A stretch of 64,000 nt of DNA from Notolepis coatsorum (taxonomy: Eukaryota > Chordata > Actinopteri > Aulopiformes > Paralepididae): positions 53,151,509 to 53,215,508 of the forward strand of contig OZ020589.1 of assembly GCA_963971535.1 (NCBI GenBank), in the 5' to 3' direction. Position 1 is the first letter of the stretch. Each line of letters opens with the position of its first letter. A model generated the notes under the pieces. That model was not told the DNA's origin. It ran no database searches and worked only from the letters and a program-made list of their open reading frames with translations. The translations under genes were made by a program, and so were the position numbers. Shown here piece after piece: positions 21,878 through 33,800 of the stretch.

Positions 21878-24166
21878 CATTAAAGAGGCCGATCAGACGA
21901 CCGAATCATGGTACGTGCCGCACCACAAAGTCCACCACAACGGCAAGGATCGTATTGTGTTCAACTGCAGCTACCAGATCGGATCACAAAATCTGAATAA
22001 AGAGCTCTTGCCCGGCCCAACACTCGGCCCCTCTCTACTGGGCGTGTTACTACGTTTCCGCCAAGACAAGGTGGCCATCAGCGGCGACATCAAAGGGATG
22101 TTCCTGCAGGTGCGACTAGTGGAGGAGGACAAGCCCCTGCTGCGGTTCTTATGGAGAGAGAGGATCGGGGACGAGCAACCATCCATCTATCAATGGGAAG
22201 TTCTCCCTTTCGGAACCACATGCAGCCCATGCTGTGCTACGTTTGCACTGCAAAAACACGTCGCAGAGGACCCAGCAGCTGATGAAGAGGTCCGACAAAG
22301 TGTAGGAAATAGTTTCTACGTGGATAACTGTCTGCAAAGCGTCTCGACGCCAGAAGAAGCCGAGGCCCTCCTACTCAAGCTCCGCGCCTCCCTGATCAAA
22401 GGCGGCTTTGATCTCCGGCAGTGGGCCAGCAGCGACCCTCAAGTATTGCGCAGCCTCTCCCCCGAGGACAAGGCAGCAAGCAGCGAGACCTGGATGGCGA
22501 CCATCCCAGGAGAAGCCCAAGAAATGACATTAGGACTAGTCTGGCGCTTCAAAACAGACTCGCTCCATTATAAACACACACCCCTGACCAAGGAGCAGGG
22601 AAGGTCGACTGCACTACCAACCACAAGACGGAGTGTATACAGAACACTCGCCAGACAATATGACCCGTTGGGATGTATTCTACCTTACACCACCAGGGCA
22701 AAGATGATTGTAAGAGCGTTATGGGACAAGGACCAGGGCTGGGACGACCCCATACCCGAACACCTTGCCTCCACATGGAGAGAGTGGGAGACAGAACTCA
22801 GCTCACTCCCAGGTGTCAACATACGCCGCAGCTACTTCCCACCCACAGTGAGGCCGGAGACGTGCCAGATGGACCTGCACGTCTTCAGCAACGCCTCCGA
22901 AGTAGCCTACGGTTCGGTGGCCTACTTGCGTGCCCGAGAGGAGGGAGGAGAAATACATACTGCCTTCATCCTGGCTCGCTCAAGAATAGCCCCCCGCAAG
23001 CAACAATCTATCCCGCGTCTAGAGCTCTGCGCAGCCCTAGCAGGAGCACAACTCGCCACGTTAATCCAACGTGAACTCACCATTCCGGTGCAAAGAACAA
23101 TCCTGTGGTCAGACTCCATGACCGTACTCACATGGATCCAGTCTGATTCGTGTAGATACAAGGTCTTCGTGGGAGTCAGAATCACAGAGATCCAAGATTT
23201 AACAGAAGCAGCAAGCTGGAGGTATGTGGACACAAAACACAACCCAGCTGACGCCATCACCCGGGGAATGTCCCTGGATGACCTCACCCGTCACAATCTA
23301 TATAGTGACGGGCCCGAGTTCCTCAAGCTCCCGGAAGAAGAGTGGCCTACACCCACCCCACGGGAGGCGAGTGAAGAGGAGGCAGAGAACAAGAAATCTA
23401 TGTTCTGTGGGTTGACACACACACTCGTCCCCACAGACCCCAACATAGACGACTGCCTCACCCTTGAGAGTGCGCAGCTAAAGACATTCCTGTGGCACCA
23501 CCCAGAGGTTCAGCCCACTACTGACATTACAGCAGCTAACTACGAAGAAGCAGAACTCCTTCTGAGGAGAGCCCCAGACTTACCGGATGACGTCAAGTAC
23601 CCGATAGTCTTAAACAGCCGACACAAGGTCACAGAGCTTATCATAAAGAAATACGACGAGGACGTGCACCATGCCGGGGCAGAGAGAGTCTTCGCGGAGA
23701 TCAGACGTCGGTATTGGATACTGCAAGGGAGAGAAGCAGTACGACGCTTCCAGCGGACTTGTCTAGACTGTCGTAAATGGCGAGCACAGCCCAGTATACC
23801 CCGGATGGCTGACCTACCCCCCTGTCGCCTCCGACTCGGCGACAAGCCTTTTCACTCCACCGGTATGGACTGTTTCGGCCCGCTGTATGTAAAGAAAGGA
23901 AGAGGGACTGAGAAGCGGTGGGGTATTGTATTCAAATGCATGACCACCCGAGCGATACACATAGAACTCCTTCCAACCATGAGCACAGACTCATTCCTTA
24001 TGGCCTTCCGAAGATTCACATCGCGGAAAGGGAAACCGTCTATATTATTGTCTGATCACGGGACAAACTTCAAAGGCGGAGAAAGAGAGCTGAGAGAGAG
24101 CTTCCAAGCTATGGGCCCAGAACTTAAGACCCACCTCGCTCCATATCAGATTGATTTCCAGTTTAA
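21878..24166 (+). pseudogene. BEL no. 1 reverse transcriptase, RNase H and integrase core
   Basis: RT motifs are WYVPHHKVHH, RIVFNCSYQ, LLGVLLRFRQDKVAISGDIK and NSFYVDNCLQSV. The last is the catalytic box, where BEL elements normally have YVDD; here the second Asp is Asn. RNase H shows HVFSNASEVAYGSVAYLR, RLELCAALAGAQLATLI and WRYVDTKHNPADAITRG. The integrase follows with zinc ligands, GMDCFGPL and LLSDHGTNFKGGE. The frame is cut after DFQF by the TTAA element. Confidence 0.9.
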
Positions 24167-25118
24167 CACTTTGGTTGCCTAAGGTTAAATTAATGATATA
24201 CCATAGATTGCCAGCGCTATTTGTCTATGGAGAAAGTCCCCTTCTTTGCAGGGCTATAACTTTTTAAATTCTATTGCTACATTGCCATTATTAGGGCCCA
24301 TTCAAAGTCCTATATGTATTGTTCATTGTGTAGCAACGTTAAACTTTTTCATTCACATATTCATAGTAAAGTATGGTCTAATGTATAAGTATGTTTTCAT
24401 CTCTTTCTGCAGCTTTCTCCAGAACGTGATATATAGCCCCAAATGCATTATATTGATGATGAAATACAGTTTGATGGCAATCAGCGCGATATAAAAAATT
24501 CCAACTAGACGTACTTCTAGAAGTTACTAGACGTCATCTGATGTTGACCGGATGGGCGAGGGGGCGTTTATAATTCCGTGGGCAGCGTTATACCAATCAT
24601 CTAATGTGGGTCAAATGTTGATAATATCAGTTATTATCGAAGAAGGTAACGTTACACGCTGAAACTCACCCCAGTCTCCGCGCGCCGTTGGGCGATCATC
24701 GTCGAGTAGAAATTTTATCATTATGGGATATATTTTTACCCGGTCCATCTCCAGCTTGTATAATGGTATATACGTCCAAATCATGTTGTTTATCGAGTTA
24801 TTGGCAATCGATCACCATGTAGCGTGACAAGCCAGAGTCACATGAAACATAGCGAGCGCCCGGAAGTACTACGGTCGTCATGACAACCTCTATTCAACAT
24901 CCTGTTTTGGCGATTGCGCCGATCGGCCACCAGATGGCGCTCCTGAACCGCCAGAGAGCTCAGTGGGTCCTGCTGGTGGATCTCAGGCCAGCGGAGGGAC
25001 ATTATGAATCCGATCGCAGATTTTTGAAATATTGATATAAGGACGCTGTACAGCGTCCCCCGGCAACTTTAGCATGGCCAGCAAAGACGTGAAAAGACGT
25101 GTCCCGGCACTCAAAGTG
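24167..25118. mobile_element. TTAA-flanked repeat family, copy A
   Basis: TTAA lies at 24163-24166 and 25119-25122. The inverted ends are CACTTTGGTTGCC and, on the other strand, CACTTTGAGTGCC. Removing it restores the BEL integrase frame exactly. The interior, with CTTTGCAGGGCTATAACTTT and CGATCGGCCACCAGATGGCG, is shared with 59523-60467 and with 52137-56551. No coding capacity; piggyBac-like by target site. Confidence 0.88.
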
Positions 25119-25732
25119 TTAATCCCCCGAATGCACCTCACTTCGGTGGAACTTGGGAACGAGAAGTACGTTCAATAAAGACAGCCCTGTACGCCGTGCT
25201 TGGGGCCCAGACCGTGGCGGAGGAAGTCCTAACGACAGTCCTCACGGAGATCGAGGGAGTATTGAACTCAAAGCCCCTCGGTTACGTCTCAAGTGATGTA
25301 GCAGATGTCGACCCAGTCACCCCCAACACTCTCTTGATGGGGCGGCTGGACCCCGCGCTACCACAGACAGTGTACAGGCCTGAAGAAGCGAACGGCCGAA
25401 GAATGTGGAGGTACAGTCAAGTATTGGCTGACAAGTTTTGGAACAGTTTCCTACTCCACTATCTACCGTCTCTACAGACCCGCCAGAAATGGGTGAAAGA
25501 AAGAGACAATTTGACAGAAGGAACAGTCGTCATGATTATCGACCAGTCACTACCCCAAGCTATGTGGCCGGCCGGCCGCGTAAGCAAAGTGATCACCGGT
25601 GCCGACGGAAAGGTCAGAGCGGCAGAAGTGCTCGTCCAAGGGCGGATATACACCCGGCCCGTGGCGAGGCTAATAGAGTTGCCAAGGCTCCCCGACACTA
25701 TTGATGACGACCATGACCCCCTGACTTTGTGA
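25119..25732 (+). pseudogene. BEL no. 1 integrase C-terminal part
   Basis: It continues NPPNAPHFGGTWEREVRSIK with the catalytic Glu, then LNSKPLGYVSSD, VTPNTLLMGR and the C-terminal MWPAGRVSKV segment, ending at TGA 25730-25732. It is in frame with the upstream part once the TTAA element is discounted. Confidence 0.88.
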
Positions 25733-25825
25733 ACTGCCCTACCCTCACAACAGACATTGAGTAGTGGACAGTGCGGTTAATCTGTCTCTGCTTATCTAAT
25801 TAGGTGGGACTAATTAGGAGGCGGC

Positions 25826-27111
25826 TGTTACGAAGGATCAGATTAAACCGAATATATATATTTATTGATTGATATATATTGCATAATATTTGTATATCGT
25901 TTGATATCCCTTGTGTATTCCTTGTACATATACACGGAATATCCCTTTAACCTAGTACAGACCATAATATTTCGCTCTCCTATTGGACAGCGTTCCCTTA
26001 GGCGCCATTGCCATACCTCCAAGGTCTGGTTCAAAGTCACCGCCAAAGACTTGCCTGGACATGAACGGCTCTGCGCAAGAATACGAGACAGGAATAGGGC
26101 TGGTACTAGTTTGTTCACCTAGACGTATAAATACGGCGCAGGTGAATACAGAAGAAAAGTTACCCAATAAGTTGAAGCCTCACCCACGATACAACGTGCG
26201 GTGAAGTATGGCCTGTTTGGCCCCAAATAGAGCATTGAGACCGCGTGCGAATTAATAACTGAAGTATCAGAGTTTAACGCTGTACCGTCGAGTTCGACCT
26301 ATTCTATTAATTCAGTAATAGTCTATTTATGTATAGTGTATCGTGCGGCTACCGTTCTACAGTGACCAGCATCACCAACGTTTCCTCGTACCAGCTAGTG
26401 TGCTTATCCAGGCTGGGCTGCTTACCCTGGCGCTTTCACCCGAGGAGCCCTAGACGAGGACCGTGTGGATCATGTACACTGGATAACCTACCGACGACTG
26501 CATAGCCCTTTTCGGCTGGATTATATTTGCTTTGGTCCTGTAATTGATGGAGCGGAGAATCGCCTACACCCACAATTGTGTGGGATTTACCCTGTGAGGA
26601 GCAACGTCGAGCCCGCCTCTCAGAAGCCTGAGGCTGGCTAGCTTTCTTCCATGTGGAGCTGCATGCTACGGAGAACAGCTGTATTCGTCTGTGGATCAAG
26701 AGATTATTGCACCGTCTCCTGTACTTGGAGTCTCTCTAGTCATCGTTGACCCAGACTCTACTACCGACAAATTCCTCTCCCCTTGCTGGCTTACAACCGG
26801 AGGGACCCTACCAGTATCCCGCTACCTTACTAGAGTACCATAGATATAATTCCTAAGATTCAGGTTGTATTATTATTATCTCCTGCGTAATATGAGAATG
26901 GACATACGTTATTGATTTGCCTACGCACATTCCTTTGCCTTATAAGTGCATCCAAAGTAAAGTATATTATGTACTATCATTGCTGCTAATAAATACTCCT
27001 AAACCCAGTTTTGTGTGGAACCGAGTCATTGTGGGAAGTGTTCATCTAAAGATACCTGTGTACTGTATGGCCAGTAGTAATGTACATAAGACAGTAGTGG
27101 TTTAATGATAC
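25826..27111 (+). repeat. BEL no. 1 3' LTR, main part
   Basis: It starts TGTTACGAAGG after a purine tract (AGGAGGCGG). BEL no. 2 splits it at 27111; its last 44 bp are at 34977-35020 (CATACTTATGTAATACAGTC to CTCAGTTACA). Total length is about 1330 bp. It is homologous over its length to the solo LTR at 174-1494. Confidence 0.9.
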
Positions 27112-27529
27112 TGTAAGGGCAACCTAACAAGAAATGTTGCCAGTGAGGGAATACTGGGTGAAGCTCTTTCCTACGCGTGATGCTTGTTGATAATAAAATG
27201 ATGTCTTCTCCTTGGTCACTGTTGAGAGTGTTTTATTACTACTTGCGGTGTGGACAAATATAAGCATACAAAATAAACTCAAAAATTTACTCAATGTAAC
27301 TGAAAACAAACAAACGAGCACGGTAAAAAGATAGTGTGGCTTCCCTGTGAATATTACCCAAATTCCCTGCCGCTGCACACCTGTGAACCCATACATATAG
27401 ATTGCACCTGAGCACACATGAGCCCCGCCTCCTGAGCCCACTGCCTGCTAATTGGTCAACACTTTCATGATGACACGGTGCCTTCATACAGTAACATAAA
27501 AACAGAAAATCATTAAATTGGCTACAACA
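27112..27529 (-). repeat. BEL no. 2 3' LTR (left copy)
   Basis: On the minus strand it reads TGTTGTAGCCAATTTAATG ... GGTTGCCCTTACA. It differs from the right copy at about 27176 (ACGCG versus ATGCG), 27198 (AATGATG versus AATTATG) and 27289 (TTTAC versus TTGAC). Confidence 0.93.
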
Positions 27530-27866
27530 CTCCGGGCCCCAATTGATACTATATAAACATGTAACAATTCAATGCATGCAAGTGGTTGTAGCCAAGTGCG
27601 TAGTCCGCGTTGATATTTAACTCGTAGTGCTCAAAGTTCATGCAGTCTGAAGGAAAAAACAGATAATCATATAATTAGCTTCCAAAAGAAGACAGATCTT
27701 GGCAATAGTTCAAAAGTCATGTAGTCCATAAAGTTCGTGTAATCCAGTAGGGTAGTAACCCCAGTAATAGAAAAGTGGCTTCAGTCTACTCAGTGTCCAA
27801 TAGAAAGTAGATCTTTATGATCATGGAAACTTCTCCTATGTCCAAAGGGAAAAAATGGTTACTAAT

Positions 27867-30800
27867 CTAATCAGCTTCCAAAAGAAGACAGATCTTGGTG
27901 ATCGGTCGCTCCAGAATGTTATATTTGGTTTGAACTTTCACGGATCGCACAAGTCCATGTCTGTCAGGAAAGGTCTGCAGTACCTTGCCCAACAGCCAGG
28001 ATCCACGAGGGGCATTAGAGTCTGCAATCATGATGATGTCCCCTGTGGCAAAGTTCCTCTTGTCCTTTGTCCATCGTTGTCTCTCCTGCAACAGTGGTAC
28101 ATATTCTCGAACCCACCTGGGCCAAAAGAGGTTGGAGAGGAATTGAACTTGCCTCCATCGACGTTTAGAATAAGAATCAATTTTGCTGAAGAGCCCTGGT
28201 GGTAAGGAAGGTTTGCCCTTTAACAGAAGAATGTGATTCGGGGTCAAAGGTTCAAGGTCATTTGGATCCTCTGAGGCGTTCGTAATGGGACGGTCGTTCA
28301 ATATGGCCTCTACTTCACACAGGAATGTTTGTAATCCTTCGTCGTCTAAATGTTGTTGATGAAGAACAGAAGTCAACACCTTCCTGACCATGCGAATGAC
28401 CCTTTCCCACACTCCTCCATGATGAGATGCAGCTGGAGTGTTGAAACTCCACTTTACTCCAAGGTGAAGTAGTGAGTTTGATATTTTCTCTTGGTTTAGG
28501 TGAGTTAAAGCTTCTCTCAGCTCACGTTCTGCCTCAACAAAATTGGTGCCGTTGTCGGACTTAATGTGTGACACTTGGCCTCTTCTAGAAACGAATCTGC
28601 GTATGGCGTTAATGCAAGAACTGGTGTCCAATGAGTAGGCCATTTCCAAATGGACTGCCCGGCTGGCCATACATGTGAAAATAACTCTGTATCGTTTGAT
28701 GAGGCTACGGCCTCTCTTCACCTCAAATGGTCCAAAATAGTCTATGCCGACATTTGTGAACGGTGGAAAGTCAGCTTGCAACCTTTCCTTTGGTAAATCT
28801 GCCATCTTTTGCTCGCCCAGCTTTCCTCTGTTTCGTCGACAGACAACGCAGGAGTTGAGTACTTTTCTGGCAGCCGCATTTGCTTTGGTGATCCAGTACC
28901 GTCTGCGAAGTCCCGAAAGCAGGTGGTTCCTTCCACAGTGTCCCAGCTGTTCATGCATGTGGCGTAAGATGAGGGTGGTGATGTGTTGACCTTTAGCAAG
29001 AATGACTGGATGTTTTATATCATCGGGCATTGCTCCTTTGCTAAGTCTTCCTCCCACTCTCAAAAGTCTGTGATCCAGTACTGGATCAAGTCTGCAAATG
29101 TGGCTGCCTTTCTTTACTCCAGATGTTCCTTCTTTTAAAGCAGTGATTTCATCACTAAACTTGTCCATTTGACAGTATTGAATGATGGCTCTTTCCGCAG
29201 TGTCGATGTCTTCAGGACATAAGGTGTGACCACCCATTGTGGCTCTGAAACTCTTCATGTCCTCTTCCACTTTGTTCTTGTGAGTTATGTCAAACTCGGT
29301 GCTGCACAGAGCAGCTTGTAGTTCTTTTCTCCTTTGAAGCAGCACCTGCAGCGTCTTCCTTAGCTGAAGAAACCACGCAACTGAGGTCTTAAGTCTGTTG
29401 CATGAGGAGAAGTAAGTTATCAGCTGATTTGTTGCTTGTGGTGCGTCGTTGATGATGACAGCGTTAACTGAGGCCTCTCCTCTGACCTCTGGGTCATCAC
29501 TGTTGATGGAACTTGTATCCATAATGTTAACAGGCCACTCTTCCTCACTTTTGGAAAGGAACTCCGGGCCGTGGATCCATCTACTGCAGGTGAGAATGTG
29601 TTCAACTTTCACCCCGCGGGAGGCCTCGTCTGCTGGGTTCCGTTTTGTGTCAACGTACCTCCACTGTGAGATATCTGTAGCTTCTCTAGCAGCAATCCGA
29701 TTAGCAACAAAGGTGTGAAAGCGCTTTGTTTCATTTCTGATGTATTTTAACACCGTTGTGCTGTCTGTCCAGAAGGTCGAGTTTTCCAGTTCCAGTTGTA
29801 ACTCTGATATCAGGAGCCTGTCAACTCTTGCTGCCAGTACAGCAGCTGTCAGTTCCATCCTTGGAATTGTCACACTCTTTAAAGGAGCAACCCGTGCTTT
29901 TCCTAGAACAAAAGACAGGTGAACCTTCTCATTATTGTTTTGCAGCCTCAAGTATGAAACTGTGCCATAGCCATTCTCGCTGGCGTCAGAGAAGTGGTGT
30001 AATCTGGCACCTGTGAGCTGTCCAAAATCTTTGGGTTGAAAGCATCTTGGCACACTAAAGGTGCTGAGTCTTTTCAAATCCTCTAGCCACCCCACCCATT
30101 GTAACTGATACTTTTGAGGAATACGCTCATCCCAACTGTAGTCCAGTTTACATAAAGTTTGCAGCAACATCTTGGCAGGTAATGTGAAGGGTGCTAGAAA
30201 CCCAATAGGGTCGTAGACTGAGCTGACGACAGACAAAAGACCTCGCCTTGTGAATGGTCTGTCCTGAACTGACATTTTGAACCTAAAGGTGTCAGTTTCT
30301 GCACACCATTGCAGTCCTAGGGTTCTCTCGACAGGAAGGCTGTCCCTGTCGAAGTCCAGTTCCTTTACGTTCTTGGCTCTTTTTTCAACATCAATGGTTT
30401 CCAACACAGATCTGCTGTTGCTCATCCACTTCAACAATTGGAAACCTCCCAACTGGCATACGGCGGTAAGGTCTGTAACCAAGGATATGGCTTCTGCCTC
30501 TGAGGACACAGATTTCAGGCAGTCATCCACATAGAAGTTGTGCTGGATGGTATCCGTTACGTGGACTGGGAAGTCTGCTTTGTTGTCTTCAGCCGTTTTC
30601 CTGAGGGCAAAGCTAGCACAGCTGGGTGATGATACTGCACCAAACAGGTGGACAGTCATTCTGTACTCAGTGAGTGGCTGTGTTAGATCACCTCCTGGCC
30701 ACCAGAGGAAGCGAAGGAAATCCACGTCCCGCTTTGCCACGTGGACTTGATGGTACATAGCCTTTACATCAGCCATAATTGCTACAGAGTCTAGGCGAAA

Positions 30801-33800
30801 CCTTGTGAGAACTCCAAGCAGGGAATTTGTCAAGTCGGGTCCCTGGAATAGCTTGGTGTTGAGTGACACTCCCTTGTAGCTTGCTGTACAGTCGAAAACC
30901 ACTCGTAAGTCTTTCTTTTTAGGATGGTGTACCCCGTGGTGAGGGATATACCACACCTTTCCCTCTTTTCCTTCCAACTGGTGCTCTGGCACTCTCTCTG
31001 CATAGCCGTTGCTTATGACGTTATTGAGAAAGTTAGTATATTCTTCTTTGAAGATAGGGTTTTTATTTAATTTCTTTTTTAGGCCAAGGACTCTTTGCTC
31101 AGCAAGGTGGCGGTTGTTGGGCATAACAACGTTGTCCTCTCTAAAAGGCAATGGCAAGCAGTAATGTCCATTCTTTAGTTCGGCTGAAGTATTGACAATC
31201 TGCATGAACTTGAGGTCTTCTATGGACATTTCTGGCTTGTCTGCTGTTGATTTCTCATTGAAATCATGGTTGTATTGTTCAACCAACAATTCCTCTATCT
31301 GAGCAATGGAAATGCGGTTGGCTGTGACCGTGGGGCAGCCAATCCCACCGTCACCGCCTTCTCTCAACGGTCCGTTAACAACCCATCCCAACAGAGTTTT
31401 AACAGCGTAAGGTCCTTTACCCCTGCTGTTTATCACTTCCCATGGCTCCATTGCGTCTGGAGTGTTAGTTCCTATCAACAACTCCACGTCAGCGTCAATA
31501 GCAGGAATTTCCACAGTGTTTAAATATGGCCAAGCATATAAGTCCTTCTGTCGCGGGATGTTAGAGCGAGTCACAGGCATCTTGTGTTGGGTGTACACAT
31601 CAGGCAATTCAATGTAGGTGTCACTGTTTAGTGCTGCAACCTCTAGTCCTGAAATGACTTGACTGTTGACGAAGTTTTCTTGGTTCATTGTTTTCATCAG
31701 GAATCTAGTGCTCCTTCCTGTCAAGTTGAGCTTCCTCATGAGTTGCTCAGAGCAGAAAGTGGATGAACTGCCGGGGTCTAAGAATGCATAGGTTTCTAAG
31801 ACTGTATTGCCTTTCTTTGCCTTGATTTTGACAGGTACAATAGACAAGACGCAATTTTGTGCTTCGGCCCCTATGTGGCCACAAGTTTTGGGAGTGGTGA
31901 CTTGACTCATTCCGTTTTCATCTCGTGTGCCATCTTGTCGTGATCTTAGTTCTTGCCATTCCCTTTCATGAATATGGATAATGGTAGGATGTCTTAGGTT
32001 ACATATTTTACAAAACAACCTACTATGGCACTGTGAACTTATGTGCCCGACATGTAAGCATCCAAAGCAGGCACCCTTTCTTTTTAGAAAGTCTATTTTC
32101 TCACAATGCCGCTTCTTCTCCATTTTAAAACATGTTTCCACACTGTGACCCTCTTCACATAGCAGGCAGGATTCTCTTATTGGTTTGTCAAACTCAACGG
32201 GTGCCACAAAAGTAGCAAAACTGCTTCCTCTCTCCTGCAGGCGTCCTTGTGAAGATTTGTTTCCAATCTTTAACTTTGACATTGAGACAACAGTGTCTAG
32301 AATGTCCCCGTACAGTGGGTCAGATGCGATAGACACTTGTCTTTCAATGAAGGTGACAACTTCACTGAAACCTGCTTGACGATGGTGTCTCTCCTGGTAT
32401 TCAAAAGCGATGTTTCTCCATCTGTCCCTGAGTTTGTAAGGTAGCTTCATAATTATTGCCCGTAGGTTTGATGGCATGTTCATCTCAGACATATAGCTGA
32501 TGTCTTCCATGGCATTACAACAGATGCGTAGAAACAGCGAAAATGCTTGCAAAGCCTTGATATCTTCTGATTTTATAGGTACCCATCCAAACGCTCTCTC
32601 CATATATGCAGTGGCTATTTTCTGCTCATTTCCAAAACGTTCATGCAGAAGAGTTCTTGCCTTGTGATACCCCCTGTCGGATGGCATATGTTGACAGCTC
32701 TTTACCAGCTCTTTAGGTTGCCCTCTAGTGTACTGCTCCAGGTAGTACAAGCAGTCCACACTATTAACAACCTTTCCTTCCACTCCATGTTCAAAGGCTC
32801 TAATGAATGTGTTGTATTCAAAAGGGTTTCCATCAAAGATTGGTATATCCCTGGGGGGTAATGATAAGGAAACTTGCTGTTGCACAAGTAATGCTGTAAT
32901 GTCATTTTGCTTCTGCATGATCGTGAAGATATTGCCTTGATCCTCACTGCTTTGACTGGGTTGCTGCGGTGAACACACAGCAGGAGGTAGGTGTTGAGAT
33001 CGCTGTGGCATGCTTGCAGTGAAGGCACTTGGTTTTGTTTGGGTTCCATGAGAACTGATTTCCTTGTGCCGAGTGGCTACAGTGCTGGGCTGCTTATATA
33101 GCTTTTGGTGTGATTGAGTTGGTCCTGCAGGTTTGCTGCCTCCTGTTGGCGGAAATCTGTATTGCTGTGCTGAATCCACTGGCTGTGCATCAATTGTCAT
33201 TGCAGGTTCACTCCCTCTTATTGGTGGATAGCTGACATGACAATCCGACATTGATGGAATGAATTGTACAGCAGAGGGGTTGAGAACAGCCTTTTCTTTT
33301 GATGCATAAGAGTTCATTCCATCTGTAACTCTGCTTTCAATGTCAGACCCTCTGTTCCTGAGAACATTTACCTTAGCTGTCTGAGCAGCAATTTGACTTT
33401 GTATTTGAAGCAATTGTCTTTTTTTTCTTATTTGTGCCTCCCGGGCTTCCATTTGTGCTTTTAATTGTACCTCCTGAGCTTCCATTTCATGACTTTCTTT
33501 TAACGCCATTTCCAATACCACGAGTGCCGCCACCTCGGCCTGTGCCAATATGGATGCGGAAATGTTTGATGACATTGAGTGTCGGGTAGAACTACCACGT
33601 GACACCCTTGATTTACCCGTATTGGAAACACTGTCATCTGGCCCAATACTATTCACCTCCTCGTTTTCATTTGACACAAAGTTGACGTTTGAACCATCAT
33701 TATCAAGACCCTCGTTTGTATAGGACACAGCATTGTTATTTGAACCGTTGTTATTCAGAACCTCATTTGTACTCGAAACAGCATTGTTCTTTGTGTCAAC

